This document shows positions 27,912-37,400 of a stretch of DNA of 44,455 bases, in pieces. The stretch's first letter is position 1; each line of letters starts with the position of its first letter. The stretch spans positions 1 through 44,455 of the forward strand of contig MPUH01000586.1 of the NCBI GenBank assembly GCA_001970955.1, given 5' to 3'. The position numbers were made by a program, and so were the translations under genes. The notes under the pieces are model-generated. The model was not told the DNA's origin, did no database searches, and saw only the letters and a list, made by a program, of their open reading frames with translations. Source of the DNA: Stentor coeruleus. Its lineage: Eukaryota; Ciliophora; Heterotrichea; Heterotrichida; Stentoridae.

Positions 27912-28209
27912 TCCTTCACCCATGATTAATAGTTTATAATCATGTTTATTAGTTCATTAGAAAAATACCATTTTTTGGTTGGAGAGTTTTTTTGGATGAG
28001 GTTTTTGAAAGGTTTAAGGGTTTTTTTTATAAAATTTGTGACGTGAGAAATTTTTTTATAGGAAAAAAAGAAAATAATTGTGTTGATGATGAGTTTTATC
28101 TTTTTTGTAAAGAAGTTATTGGAAAATTAGATATAAAACTTAACTACAATAGAAAAATCCAATGATACACTATTAAAAAAAGCTTATTTAGTTTTTTTAT
28201 CACTCAAAA

Positions 28210-29055
28210 TTATAATGAGCTGTTTTCTAATAGTTTTATTATGTTTTCATTGAGTATCTGATTTGCTTTATACAATTCTCTGGTCTGACATTCAAATTCC
28301 ATAGATGAGTTAAGAAGGTTTTGATATTTTTCTTGCCAAACTCGTAGTTCCTGTTTAAACCCATCTGCATCTTGTTTAGCTTTTCTAGTCAAAACAGCTA
28401 AATGTTCATTTTCTTCTATAAGATTCCTACTTGTATGATATTTTTGGAGTTTTTCTGCAGAATCGAATTCTAGTTCATCTATTTTTTTTTCTTGATCTTT
28501 AACTTTTATTACAAGGTTTTTATTTAATTCTTGAAGTCTAAACATTGTTTTTTTATCTTCTTCGATTTTAATTTGTTGACTTTTGATGATTTTTTCAAGT
28601 TCTTTTTCTTTTTTTCTTATAATATTTGTTATTGAACTCTGAAGTTGGGAGGATTTTTGATGGGTTTGGGCACTGGTGATTTGTGAGGAATAAGAGTCGA
28701 GAAGTTTAGATTTTTCGTTGAGTTCTTCTTGAAGAGAGGCGATGAGATTGTTTTTTTGTTTTATTTCGTTTTCTAAATGCTTTACTGCAGAGGTCGCCCC
28801 GTGTAGTCGATGCTCAAGAGATGAACTGCGATGAAGCGAATTTGTCGATGTTTCTTGACGGCAATTGTGCACTGAGAGTTTGTATAAATTTTGGTTATTT
28901 GATCTGTTTGAATTTTCAGTCAGATTTTTTAGCTGTAGTGGTGAAGATTCGTTGACTTGATATTCTTCAATAACTTCATTATCAGAGTGGGTTTCTAATA
29001 TTGTGGGTGGAGAATGCGGCCTTGGTAAAGGACGTTTTTGTTCAGGGCTTTCCAT
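28210..29055 (-). CDS. Coiled-coil protein with Pro/Ser-rich N-terminus
   Basis: The 281-aa product starts MESPEQKRPLPRPHSPP. The first 90 residues are low-complexity and probably disordered. From about residue 85 to the end there is nearly continuous heptad-type coiled coil (VKHLENEIKQKNNLIASLQE, KEKELEKIIKSQQIKIEEDK). No catalytic motif. Its start codon lies only 14 bp after the stop of the phosphatase gene on the same strand, so its promoter must overlap that coding region or the two share a transcript. Likely structural or scaffold; not identifiable further. Confidence 0.78.
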   Translation of the reverse strand: MESPEQKRPLPRPHSPPTILETHSDNEVIEEYQVNESSPLQLKNLTENSNRSNNQNLYKLSVHNCRQETSTNSLHRSSSLEHRLHGATSAVKHLENEIKQKNNLIASLQEELNEKSKLLDSYSSQITSAQTHQKSSQLQSSITNIIRKKEKELEKIIKSQQIKIEEDKKTMFRLQELNKNLVIKVKDQEKKIDELEFDSAEKLQKYHTSRNLIEENEHLAVLTRKAKQDADGFKQELRVWQEKYQNLLNSSMEFECQTRELYKANQILNENIIKLLENSSL

Positions 29056-29069
29056 TAATTATCTATAAG

Positions 29070-30251
29070 TTAACTATTTTGTGCCAGGAAATCTTGATAA
29101 AACGATTTAAGTTTGAAAGTGGTCCTATTAGTCGAGCATATATCCACTGAGGTCGACAACAGCTTAAGATAATCAATAAGTTTAAAAAGTTCTCTATCAT
29201 ACTTATCATTATGCCAAGTGATAATAGGTATTCCATTGTCAATATGATAAGCAAAACTATGAACAGCATTATCAACAATGACAATATTCTGTAATTTCCT
29301 ATTAGAAAAAATCCTTAGATCCTTAAGATGCATACCTTTAACAAGAACACAATTTTCTCTATAAAGCCTATGATGAATAATAATATTATGTGGGTCAAGA
29401 TAATCTAAAACAGCATCAGCATAACATCTATGACTAGCAGTAAATACAATAACTTCAAAAAACTTACTAGCTTCTAATAAACATTCACGAGCATAAGGTC
29501 TTATATTGATTCCAATCTATATAAAAAATACAGTTATTGACTCTCCAGTTGGAAATTTTACAACAATTTCTGCATCTCCTTTATTACCTTCAACACAATG
29601 GACTAAAGTTTCATCCAAATCAAAAATCACGGTTTTTTTATCTTGTAATCCAGGGATATGAGGTAAAGTTATGATTTTATCGGATATGTCGTTTAGGTCA
29701 AGTTTTGGGATTTCTTCTATGATTTTTAATCCATGGAAAGTCTGCAGAAGGTGTGCTTTGTGAATTTCTTGATGTTTTTCTTTGATTTCTTTGTTTGTGA
29801 GGAATTTTTCAGGGACATCATAAACGTCTAAGGTTATTTGTGTGATGAAGTCTTTGATTGGGTTTTTCTGTGGTTTTGTTGGAGTTTTCTGGTCTTTTGA
29901 TGCGGATCTTTTAAGTTTTATTAGGCTTTTCAAAGCTCTAGGACGTGGTTGTTTAACTTCATATGGATTTGCCTTAGCGCTTCGATATAGGACTGGGGTT
30001 GAGTTTGATTTTGGAGACACTCTTGCAGTCTTAGTCAAACTAGCTCTTGCTGACTTTAAAATTGTCGGTTTTTTACTAGCCCTACACGACTGTGACTGAT
30101 TTTTAAATTTCAGACTTAGTATATCATCTGATTTCAGCTCTGTATTTGTCAAACCTAATAAGTTCATTGTAGCACTATTTTTTCTAGAGGGAGTTATAGG
30201 GAAAACTTTTATTGTTGACATCTTTCGTGGTGTTGAGGCTGACTTTTTCAT
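29070..30251 (-). CDS. FCP/SCP-like (NIF-domain) phosphatase, one 15-nt intron
   Basis: Spliced product about 388 aa. The N-terminal 190 residues are basic, Ser/Thr/Pro-rich and disordered (PTILKSARASLTKTARVSP). The phosphatase domain begins at VIFDLDETLVHC, the DxDx(T/V) haloacid-dehalogenase signature in which the first Asp is the phosphoryl acceptor. It continues through RPYARECLLEASKFFEVIVF, TASHRCYADAVLD, HHRLYRENCV and the second acidic motif VDNAVHSFAYHIDNGIPI. The intron at 29517-29531 falls between SIT and IGINIRPY. Relatives dephosphorylate the RNA polymerase II C-terminal domain (SCP), lipin (Dullard) or other targets; which applies is not visible. The long basic extension is unusual compared with small SCPs. 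Confidence 0.92.
29517..29531 (-). other. 15-nt intron in FCP/SCP-like phosphatase
   Basis: Sense sequence GTATTTTTTATATAG. Removal rejoins the domain at GESITIGINIRPYA. Confidence 0.95.
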
Positions 30252-31051
30252 TAGTATTTTTATTATCTTTTAATTATTATGATGAAAAAGTTTAATTTTT
30301 AGGAAAATTTAGGGTTTTTGTTTTTTTTTTGGTTGGAGGTGATGTGGAAAGGATGATTTTTAGCATGGAAGTTTGGGTTTAGGATTTTTAAAATTGTAAG
30401 AGGATGATTTTTTTTTTGGCGATTTGGGTGGGTGTATTATTTGGAAATAGGGGATGCGTTGTTTGAAGATTATTGAGTTAGAAAAGGATATAACGCTTTT
30501 ATATGATGCTTTTGGGATAAGGATTTTTTTTAGGTTATTTTTGTGGGTAGGGTTTAAAGAGGTTTTATGGTTGGCTTTATAAAATGATTTGGGTGTTAAA
30601 AGATTAATTAATAAGAATTTATACGGATAGCATACTATTTTTAAATATATAATTTTAGTATTTCAATAAGTGAATTGTGTGCTATGGTGAATATGAGAAA
30701 TAAGTTGAAGAAAACTAGACTATTTAAATTGTAATTATGATAAGGAATATTTTGAAAACACACAGAATAAGAAAATAAAAATATAAATATGAACTAATAA
30801 AAATCTAGCATCTAAACTTCATATCCAATCTTATCACAAACTCAAAAACCCTTATTCTAGCCTATATTCTAATCACAAGCCTTAAACAATCACAAATCTT
30901 GCAAAACTTCCATAAAAAGCCAAATACAAATTTCAAAAAAAAAAACTTCCAACTCCAAAAACCATAAAAGCACAGATTTCCATAACAAATCCATCAAAAA
31001 AATCCTCCTAAGCCCACATAAAATCAATTATTTCTAATAATTTCACCTTAT
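30252..31051. other. Intergenic region (about 800 bp)
   Basis: The phosphatase 5' flank (30300-30480) is almost free of C on the plus strand (3 in 180 by my count), that is, G-free on the sense strand. From about 30810 the DNA becomes C-containing and G-poor on the plus strand, which is the 3' side of the LRR pseudogene. No gene seen. Confidence 0.55.
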
Positions 31052-32251
31052 CTAAAGTGTTATATCATTAAGTATCTTCTGATTTACATAAGCCATTTGT
31101 ACTTCATCATCAGCATCATAAGTCTCAAAATCCGCTTAAAAAGTCTATGTAAAAACTTCAAACTCTGCTGATCAAAATGATTCCCAAAAAGCTTGAATGA
31201 CATAAGTACCTTATTATGAAACAATGATTTAGCTAATCTTGATAATCCTTTATCTCCAATTCTATTATTCGTAAGATCAATATGAATCAAAATTTTATTA
31301 ACTGCAAGAGCTTGAGCAATATACTTCCCCCCAAGGTTTATAATTTTATTTACACTCATAATCAAGCTTTCAAGTTTACATTCTTCATTGCTTAAGAATC
31401 TAGAAATATACAGTATTCCATCTGATGATATTTCATTACAATTCAAATCAAGAACCCTCAATTTATTGTTTTCTACTAAATGGTTTGTTAATATAAACAC
31501 CCCATCACATCTTAAACGCATTTTCCTCAACGATAATTTCTTCAAATTTGTGTTAATTGACAGCATTTTCCCAAAATGCGCCGCTGTTTCCTGCATAATC
31601 GAATTCAATGTCGGATTTTCCAGTTTAAAATATCCAAATTAAACCTCGCTTTATTCAAAGTTGTAGTCAAGCAATAATCCCATCATGGTCAATATAATTA
31701 TTCGCTAAATCCAATTCTAATATATTCAAAGAGCTAAAAAGAAGCTCAACTATATGCCCCAACGAGTTTTAATAGAATTTCCATTAAGATTGATATATTG
31801 TAAATTTTGATGGTTTTTTAAAGAATAACATAATGTTTCAGTCCTATCAGATGATATTTTATTCCTTTAAAGGTTTAGAGTTTTAAGTTCTAAAGCTGGT
31901 TTGATAAGTTTAGATAATTTTATTGCCCCAGCATCTGATATATGATTAAAACTTAAGTTTATATATTGAATAAACATTGAGTGTTCTTCATGAATAGATA
32001 TAAATTGAATAAGATGATCATTTGTGATACGGGATGAAAAATTTTCAGGGTCATTCCCATGGAAAATAATATCAAGATGATTACTTTCTTCGTATTTCCT
32101 TCGTTGTTTTAGACTTTTTTTTCTTGTTATTGTTGTATGAGGACTTGTCGCTCGAGGTATTTGACTAAGAAGAGATTTTTTTTCCTATGTTTTTATCGCA
32201 ACGGGTTAGATAATTTGACAGGATTTCTTGTTTTGAGATGATAACTGACAT
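31052..32251 (-). pseudogene. Leucine-rich-repeat (ribonuclease-inhibitor type) pseudogene with several stops and frameshifts
   Basis: Minus-strand sequence from an ATG at 32249-32251 to a TAG at 31052-31054 encodes RI-type LRRs across all three frames. Examples are YINLSFNHISDAGAIKLSKL, LELDLANNYIDHDG, LRVLDLNCNEISSDGILYIS and IHIDLTNNRIGDKGLSRLAK. Lesions: a frameshift in an eight-base homopolymer (32176-32183), an in-frame TAA at 31867-31869 inside the repeat LNL-stop-RNKI, frameshifts near 31757 and 31667, another near 31625-31650, and one near 31132, after which the other frame gives a natural-looking end (DFETYDADDEVQMAYVNQ). With about six defects this is a decayed gene, not one sequencing error. 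RI-type LRR proteins are protein-interaction scaffolds. The last 525 bp (31084-31608) stay open, so a truncated product cannot be ruled out. Confidence 0.82.
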
Positions 32252-32658
32252 TTTTTACTTTACTTTATAGAGATAAGTGATAGGGAATTGGAATAGAAGA
32301 TAAGGTAGAGGGAAGGATGAGATGATGCAGGGTTTTTGGGTAAGGAGGTGATGATGTTTAATAAGAGTTTTTAAGATTGATATGGTTGTGGAGGATTATG
32401 GAGAAGGGCGAAAATGGTAGGATTGGTATTTGGGATGATTTTGGAGAATAGATGGAGAAGTGAATTTTTGATTAAAAGTTTCATTTATAAGGCTTTAGAT
32501 TATAGAGAAAATGGTTTGAGTATCATTTCAGCTTTGGGGGGTGATTATATAGAAAGCTAATCAATTTAAAATATATATTTTTTCTATATAAACTCTTACT
32601 TAACACTTATACTATTCTCTTATCACAATCCACCTTCTCTCCGATCGAACCTTATAAA
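32252..32658. other. Divergent intergenic region (about 400 bp)
   Basis: 32281-32460 has, by my count, 68 G and only 2 C on the plus strand: the sense-strand G-depletion typical of a minus-strand promoter, kept in front of the LRR pseudogene. The last 80 bp before the F-box gene are C-containing and G-poor. Confidence 0.6.
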
Positions 32659-34029
32659 ATGGAGAGCAAAATCAGAGTTACCATAAACAAAAACGGGAAA
32701 ATCAAACCTCGAAAACCTCCACGGCCATTACTCGCTCTTCTTGGGACGAATCCTCTACGTGAAATCATATCTTATCTAACATACAACGAGTTTTTAGAAT
32801 TGTGTGTTTGTTGCAAAAAATTCAGTAAGTTTATTAACGATAAATTCGTAAAATTCCAAATCTCAGTTGTAAAACCTATATTTTCAGAGCAAATATCTTT
32901 AGTTGAGCAAATATTAGAGATCAAATCAGTACAAGCAATAAAAATTCAGAACTTCCCTGCTGTTAATGTTGAATGGAAATCGTTTCCCCTTAATTTCTTC
33001 CACTATGCAGTCTACGATTTGCAAAAGTTTGTGTTTATTCATCATGAAAATACAGTTGAAGTAAAGGAAATCATCAGTTTTTCTTCTGGCCTAAGCCCAA
33101 TTTACTCACATATGTACCCTGAACCTATCCAACAAGCCTGTGGCTACAAAAGTAAAATTGTCATCCTTTTACAATCTAGTGTTGAAGCTCTAAAACTTGA
33201 CCATCGAAGCGAAATTCTTAACGAATACCCTTCCAACCCTATCAAATACACTTACAAATTCCCAGCATCAGAACGCAAAGCTAAATCAATCTCTATTCTA
33301 AACTCAGGTAAAAACGTCCTTCTTTGCTTCAGAGAAACAATCTACCTATTAACCGACACGCTAAAACTTCTTAACATCCACCGTTTTCAAGGGAATAAAT
33401 ACTCTTTGCATATCCCATCAAAAGATGCTAAAAGCTATATTGGCTATACAAGTAACGAAATTAGAATTTTTAGAATAAATAGTTCACAAGAAATTAAATT
33501 ACAAAGCCAATATAAAATTTCTTACCTGGAGACAGGGTTTTTTAATGACAAGCCTCAGATAGTTTATTCTAATAATCAATTCGAAGTATTTTTAAACCAG
33601 AAAAAACTTGATATTGTTTGTGAAAAAAGCTTTAGAGTTGTTAAAGAATATTTGGTTTATTATGATTTGTGGACGAAAAACAAGATTAATGTGATGAATT
33701 TGAAAAATCTTACTTTGATTGGAAGTTATAATTTACCGAATTATGAGGTTCCAAATATAATTTATTGTACGGATTATAAGATTTTGTATAGGTTTGACAA
33801 TAAGATTTATATGCAGTCATTGGTTAATGGTGAAAGGTATCTTTTAGAGACTAGGTTTGATGAAGTGTTAGATGTGGAATATACATCGCCGTTTATGTTT
33901 ATAAGTGGCTCTATTGAAAGTACTAAGATGGTTTATGGGATTGCGATATTAGACTTTTATAGGAGTATTGAGATGAAAAATTACTTGGCCCAACTCACTC
34001 CGCCTGGTTTGCCTAAAAAACTTTCGTGA
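32659..34029 (+). CDS. F-box-like protein
   Basis: The 456-aa product starts MESKIRVTIN. Residues about 25-65 (LLGTNPLREIISYLTYNEFL, then ELCVCCKKFSKFIND) match the F-box pattern of a Leu/Pro-containing helix followed by cVcK.w.. residues. F-box proteins link substrates to Skp1-cullin ubiquitin ligases. The remaining 390 residues are rich in alternating beta-strand segments (KIVILLQSSVEALKL, NVLLCFRETIYLLTD) and may form a propeller, but no WD or Kelch signature is clear. The sense strand shifts from C-rich in the middle to G/T-rich at the 3' end. It ends in TGA, 59 bp before the eL34 gene. Confidence 0.68.
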   Translation: MESKIRVTINKNGKIKPRKPPRPLLALLGTNPLREIISYLTYNEFLELCVCCKKFSKFINDKFVKFQISVVKPIFSEQISLVEQILEIKSVQAIKIQNFPAVNVEWKSFPLNFFHYAVYDLQKFVFIHHENTVEVKEIISFSSGLSPIYSHMYPEPIQQACGYKSKIVILLQSSVEALKLDHRSEILNEYPSNPIKYTYKFPASERKAKSISILNSGKNVLLCFRETIYLLTDTLKLLNIHRFQGNKYSLHIPSKDAKSYIGYTSNEIRIFRINSSQEIKLQSQYKISYLETGFFNDKPQIVYSNNQFEVFLNQKKLDIVCEKSFRVVKEYLVYYDLWTKNKINVMNLKNLTLIGSYNLPNYEVPNIIYCTDYKILYRFDNKIYMQSLVNGERYLLETRFDEVLDVEYTSPFMFISGSIESTKMVYGIAILDFYRSIEMKNYLAQLTPPGLPKKLS

Positions 34030-34088
34030 TCGCAAGGGTTACTAGATTAGGTTATAGGACTAATAGCTGATTTTTTTAGTCAATATAA

Positions 34089-34424
34089 ATGGTGAAGAGA
34101 GTAACCCTACGTAAGAGAAACTCTTACCACACTAAGTCAAACAAAATCTGGCAGGTTAGAACTCCTGGAGGAAGGCTTGTTGTCCAATACGCTGATAAAA
34201 TTGCTGCAGGGCCTCATTGCAAGGAAAGTAAAAAACGCCTCTCTGGAATTCCGAGACTGAGACCTAGGCAATATGCTAATATGGCTAAGACTGATATTAC
34301 TGTGTCAAGAGCTTATGGTGGTGTTTTAAACCATTCGATTGTGAAAGATAGGATAGTTAGAGCTTTTTTGACTGAGGAAATCAAAGTTATCAAGAAGAAA
34401 ATGCAGCAAAAGAAAGCTAAGTAA
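34089..34424 (+). CDS. RPL34: Large-subunit ribosomal protein eL34 lacking most zinc-ligand cysteines
   Basis: The 111-aa product starts MVKRVTLRKRNSYHTKSNKI and contains RTPGGRLVVQY, LRPRQYANMAKT, VSRAYGG and DRIVRAFLTEEIKV, diagnostic of eukaryotic and archaeal eL34 on the 60S subunit. Length is normal. In yeast and human eL34 two CxxC pairs form a zinc site. Here the first pair reads HCKESK (one Cys kept) and the second reads LNHSIV (none kept), so zinc binding is presumably lost. caatataaATG precedes the start. No intron, as is common for short genes in this window. Confidence 0.96.
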   Translation: MVKRVTLRKRNSYHTKSNKIWQVRTPGGRLVVQYADKIAAGPHCKESKKRLSGIPRLRPRQYANMAKTDITVSRAYGGVLNHSIVKDRIVRAFLTEEIKVIKKKMQQKKAK

Positions 34425-35300
34425 TTTAGTTAGATTTTTTAAAGAGATCATAAGTAGTTTACTAAGAAAATATATGCAAATAAAAGATGTAAAAATATTA
34501 TGAAAAATTTAAGATTTGTATAGTCATTCTATATGAGAAGATTAAAATGCTTGTAAGATTATGTTGATGTGGATATTTAATGAAAGGATGAAATAAAATA
34601 TTATTGTATGGATTTATTAGAAGAGTGAAATTAGAATTAACTATCTATTTCCTGATGTTTTATTGCTTGTAAAACAGGATGCATGCATTTGAAGTTACGA
34701 TAGAATTTATATCATATATTCTGGTTACAATCATATTATCAAATTTATACCAGTTATTATCAATATTTTTTGCTAATGCTTCATATTTTACTTCTTTATT
34801 ACCTTGTAATAAATTTTTATAGCATAGAGGTTATAACTTACTTTTTCATCAGTACTAAACCTGATTTGTTTATCTTTGATTATCCAAAAACAATTCCAGC
34901 CTAAATAATCTTACACTGACTCATTATATTCATAAAAAACTACATAATTTCTAAATACATTAATATCTAATAACCATAAAATCCTACAACCTATAATTAT
35001 TCCCTTACTTCTCATTACTAATTAACCACATAATCTTATCTCACAAAAACTTTATCAACTTATTCCCACACCCACTTCCTCCTATCTATAACCCAAATTT
35101 TCAAATCTTCATCATAAAAAAAGCCAAAACCAAAACCTACATAAACATCTAAATATCTACAATAATCCATGACAAATCTTTAAAATCCTCCTATTCCCAA
35201 AATCCTTTCATCCTTATAATCCCTTATCCTAAACTCATACCATCCATCATAAAACCCGGTGCTTCAATTTCAAACCAAACCAAATTATTTTCATAATTAA
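34425..35300. other. Intergenic region between eL34 and coiled-coil gene
   Basis: Contains the USP relic at 34660-34990. From about 34990 to 35290 the plus strand is C-containing and G-poor, as in other 5' flanks. Nothing else seen. Confidence 0.55.
34660..34990 (-). pseudogene. Ubiquitin-specific protease (USP) C-terminal pseudogene fragment
   Basis: On the minus strand, 34660-34800 reads KNIDNNWYKFDNMIVTRI and then NSIVTSNACILFYKQ-stop. This is the end of the USP catalytic domain (usual pattern WYxFDD.xV..., AYxLFY). Upstream in another frame is VSYNLYAI, the strand that normally precedes the catalytic His block GGHYxAY; here that block is degraded (VKYEALAKN). Further upstream, VVFYEYNESV-stop-DYLGWNCFWIIKD continues in short pieces with an in-frame TAA. 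The Cys box is absent, so it is a 5'-truncated, frame-broken relic with no deubiquitinase activity. Confidence 0.72.
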
Positions 35301-37400
35301 ATGGACGACAATACCTGGTTCAGTATCGAAAGTAAAGTTAGAAAGCTCGTAAAAGAAATAATCGAGCCAACAATAAGACGTTCACAAGAATCCAAAGAAG
35401 TTACCGACAAGTTAGTACGCAAAGAAGAAATCCTGGCTGAAAAAATATCTAATATCGAAATCGTAGTATCCCAAACTTCACAACGAGTAGAAAATCTGAA
35501 TAGTTTTTCAGGTAAAATCATAGAATCTGAGGCAAATCTTCGTAGTCTCGACTTTAAAATAGGAGGAATTATAGATAAAGTTTATCAAAAAATCGAAATG
35601 GTAACTTTAGACATCCTCAACTTATCTGAAAAATTTGGAGTTCTAGACAAACAAAGGGTTATTACAGAAGAAAACGTTTCAGGTCTTGAACAAAGTTTGC
35701 TTATGACGAAAAACATTTTAGAAACTAATTTTGAAGATTTCAAAGAAATGGTTTATAAGAATTTCGAAAATCTTGAAGGAAATGTGCGGAATATTGATTC
35801 GAATATTAGACAAATCAATAGAAAAATTGAGACAATTTCAACAGATCTGGCTGAAACGGATTATATGTCAAGAAAAGCGGATAGGGTAACAAGTGATCAT
35901 TCAGAAAAATTATCTCAATTATTAAAAGCTACTCAGATGAATAGAAAAGATACTCAGGATAATATAGACAAAATACGTACTTCAATGTTTTCACAGTATA
36001 AAGAGTTTATTGATTCTAATAAAAAACTTTTTAAATACCTTGAAAATGATTACAAAGTATCTATGAATATGGCTTTTATAGAACATTTATACTCAATTAC
36101 AATTGATCCTAAAGCTATATTCCGTATAGCTCAATATGAAAAAGAAAAACTATCTGAATGGGGTAATCACTCTTTACAAACAGCTATGAAAGAAGCGATT
36201 GATAAGTCCAAATCCCGCTGTCAGACAATAATCGACACTCCACTTCCTGAAAAACGTAATAAAAACTCCCCAACTTCCTCAAAAAGTTCCCTAAAACACA
36301 TCCCATCTAAAGAAAACGTCAGATTCTTAAACGACTCAAAACTTATAGTCATCGAGTCTCAAATTGAAAACTTAGTCAAAGAATCCGAATCAAATGAATC
36401 AATTGAAAGAATCCAAAATGATATAATTGATCTTAAACCAATACCCCAAGAACGTATTGTCCCATTATCATTAACAACATCAATACCCCAATCATTATTT
36501 CATGATGTTATGTTTATGCCCCAACAATATGAAGATCTAGAAATAATTGATTATATGCCATATATAGACGAAGTTAAAAAACTTCTTGATGATTTCAAAG
36601 TTGAACACACATCTGAACTTGCAAATATTCACAAAACAATCAAAACTATAAAATCTGAAATCCAAGATATACTAAATAATATAAGAAAAAAACAAGATGA
36701 ATTTATTGAAGCTTATCAAAGACAAGCTAAAGAAATGGAATTACTACTTTCTGAATCAGTACATGAATGTAGTATGGTGACAAATCAACGTAAAAGAGAT
36801 TTAACAGATATGAATAAATCTTTAGGTGTAATAACATCAAGATTTGATAGTTTTGCTGCACATTATGAGAAACATGAGGAACATTCTGAAGAACTTTTAA
36901 AGAAACTTAATACAATGGTTGAAGTTTGTAAGATTTTTCTAGCCTTACAGCAACAAGATGAAAATGATAGAGAATCTATAGCACTTATGGGATATAAAGA
37001 TAATAAAATTCATAGTAAAGGTAATTTGAAGAAACCAGTAATTAGTATAGATAAAGCGTGTTTGTCTTGTACTGGGCAAAATCCAACTGTGCTTTCAGCT
37101 TTTAAAATGGCATGTTTGAATTATATGCCTTCACAGGTTATGTTTTGTAGTCAAGAGTTTTCGAGAAAAGAACTTATTGATATACAGAAAAGGATGATTG
37201 AAGGTATTGAAGAAGTTCCGAAAGCGGATGTTATTACACAAGCTGTGGTAGCTAAACAGAAGAATAGAGCTAGAAGTGCTTTTACGACAAGGAGGCAAAG
37301 ACCTTCGTCTGGACCTTTAGGTGGAAGTATGATAGCTAATGCTGAGATTTTCAGCTCGATTGCCTCTGATTTACCGATTCTTCATAAAAAGTTACAGTGA
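35301..37400 (+). CDS. Long coiled-coil protein, probably ciliate-specific
   Basis: The 699-aa product starts MDDNTWFSIESKVRKL. Residues 1-250 and about 430-560 are coiled coil (NFENLEGNVRNIDSNIRQIN, TIKTIKSEIQDILNNIRKKQ). The central part is Ser/Pro-rich. The C-terminal 110 residues contain a compact-looking block, ACLSCTGQNPTVLSAFKMAC and then NYMPSQVMFCSQEFSRKELI, followed by a basic Arg/Ser-rich tail. I recall similar blocks in uncharacterised ciliate proteins but cannot name a family. Candidate roles are cytoskeletal or basal-body; there is no direct evidence. The gene is intron-free with G-poor 5' and C-poor 3' flanks. Confidence 0.82.
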   Translation: MDDNTWFSIESKVRKLVKEIIEPTIRRSQESKEVTDKLVRKEEILAEKISNIEIVVSQTSQRVENLNSFSGKIIESEANLRSLDFKIGGIIDKVYQKIEMVTLDILNLSEKFGVLDKQRVITEENVSGLEQSLLMTKNILETNFEDFKEMVYKNFENLEGNVRNIDSNIRQINRKIETISTDLAETDYMSRKADRVTSDHSEKLSQLLKATQMNRKDTQDNIDKIRTSMFSQYKEFIDSNKKLFKYLENDYKVSMNMAFIEHLYSITIDPKAIFRIAQYEKEKLSEWGNHSLQTAMKEAIDKSKSRCQTIIDTPLPEKRNKNSPTSSKSSLKHIPSKENVRFLNDSKLIVIESQIENLVKESESNESIERIQNDIIDLKPIPQERIVPLSLTTSIPQSLFHDVMFMPQQYEDLEIIDYMPYIDEVKKLLDDFKVEHTSELANIHKTIKTIKSEIQDILNNIRKKQDEFIEAYQRQAKEMELLLSESVHECSMVTNQRKRDLTDMNKSLGVITSRFDSFAAHYEKHEEHSEELLKKLNTMVEVCKIFLALQQQDENDRESIALMGYKDNKIHSKGNLKKPVISIDKACLSCTGQNPTVLSAFKMACLNYMPSQVMFCSQEFSRKELIDIQKRMIEGIEEVPKADVITQAVVAKQKNRARSAFTTRRQRPSSGPLGGSMIANAEIFSSIASDLPILHKKLQ

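Noticed and set aside
32190-32215. Possible intron GCGATAAAAACATAG in the LRR pseudogene
   Set aside because: It has A10 and a TAG end but starts GCG, and removing it creates a TGA rather than repairing the frame.
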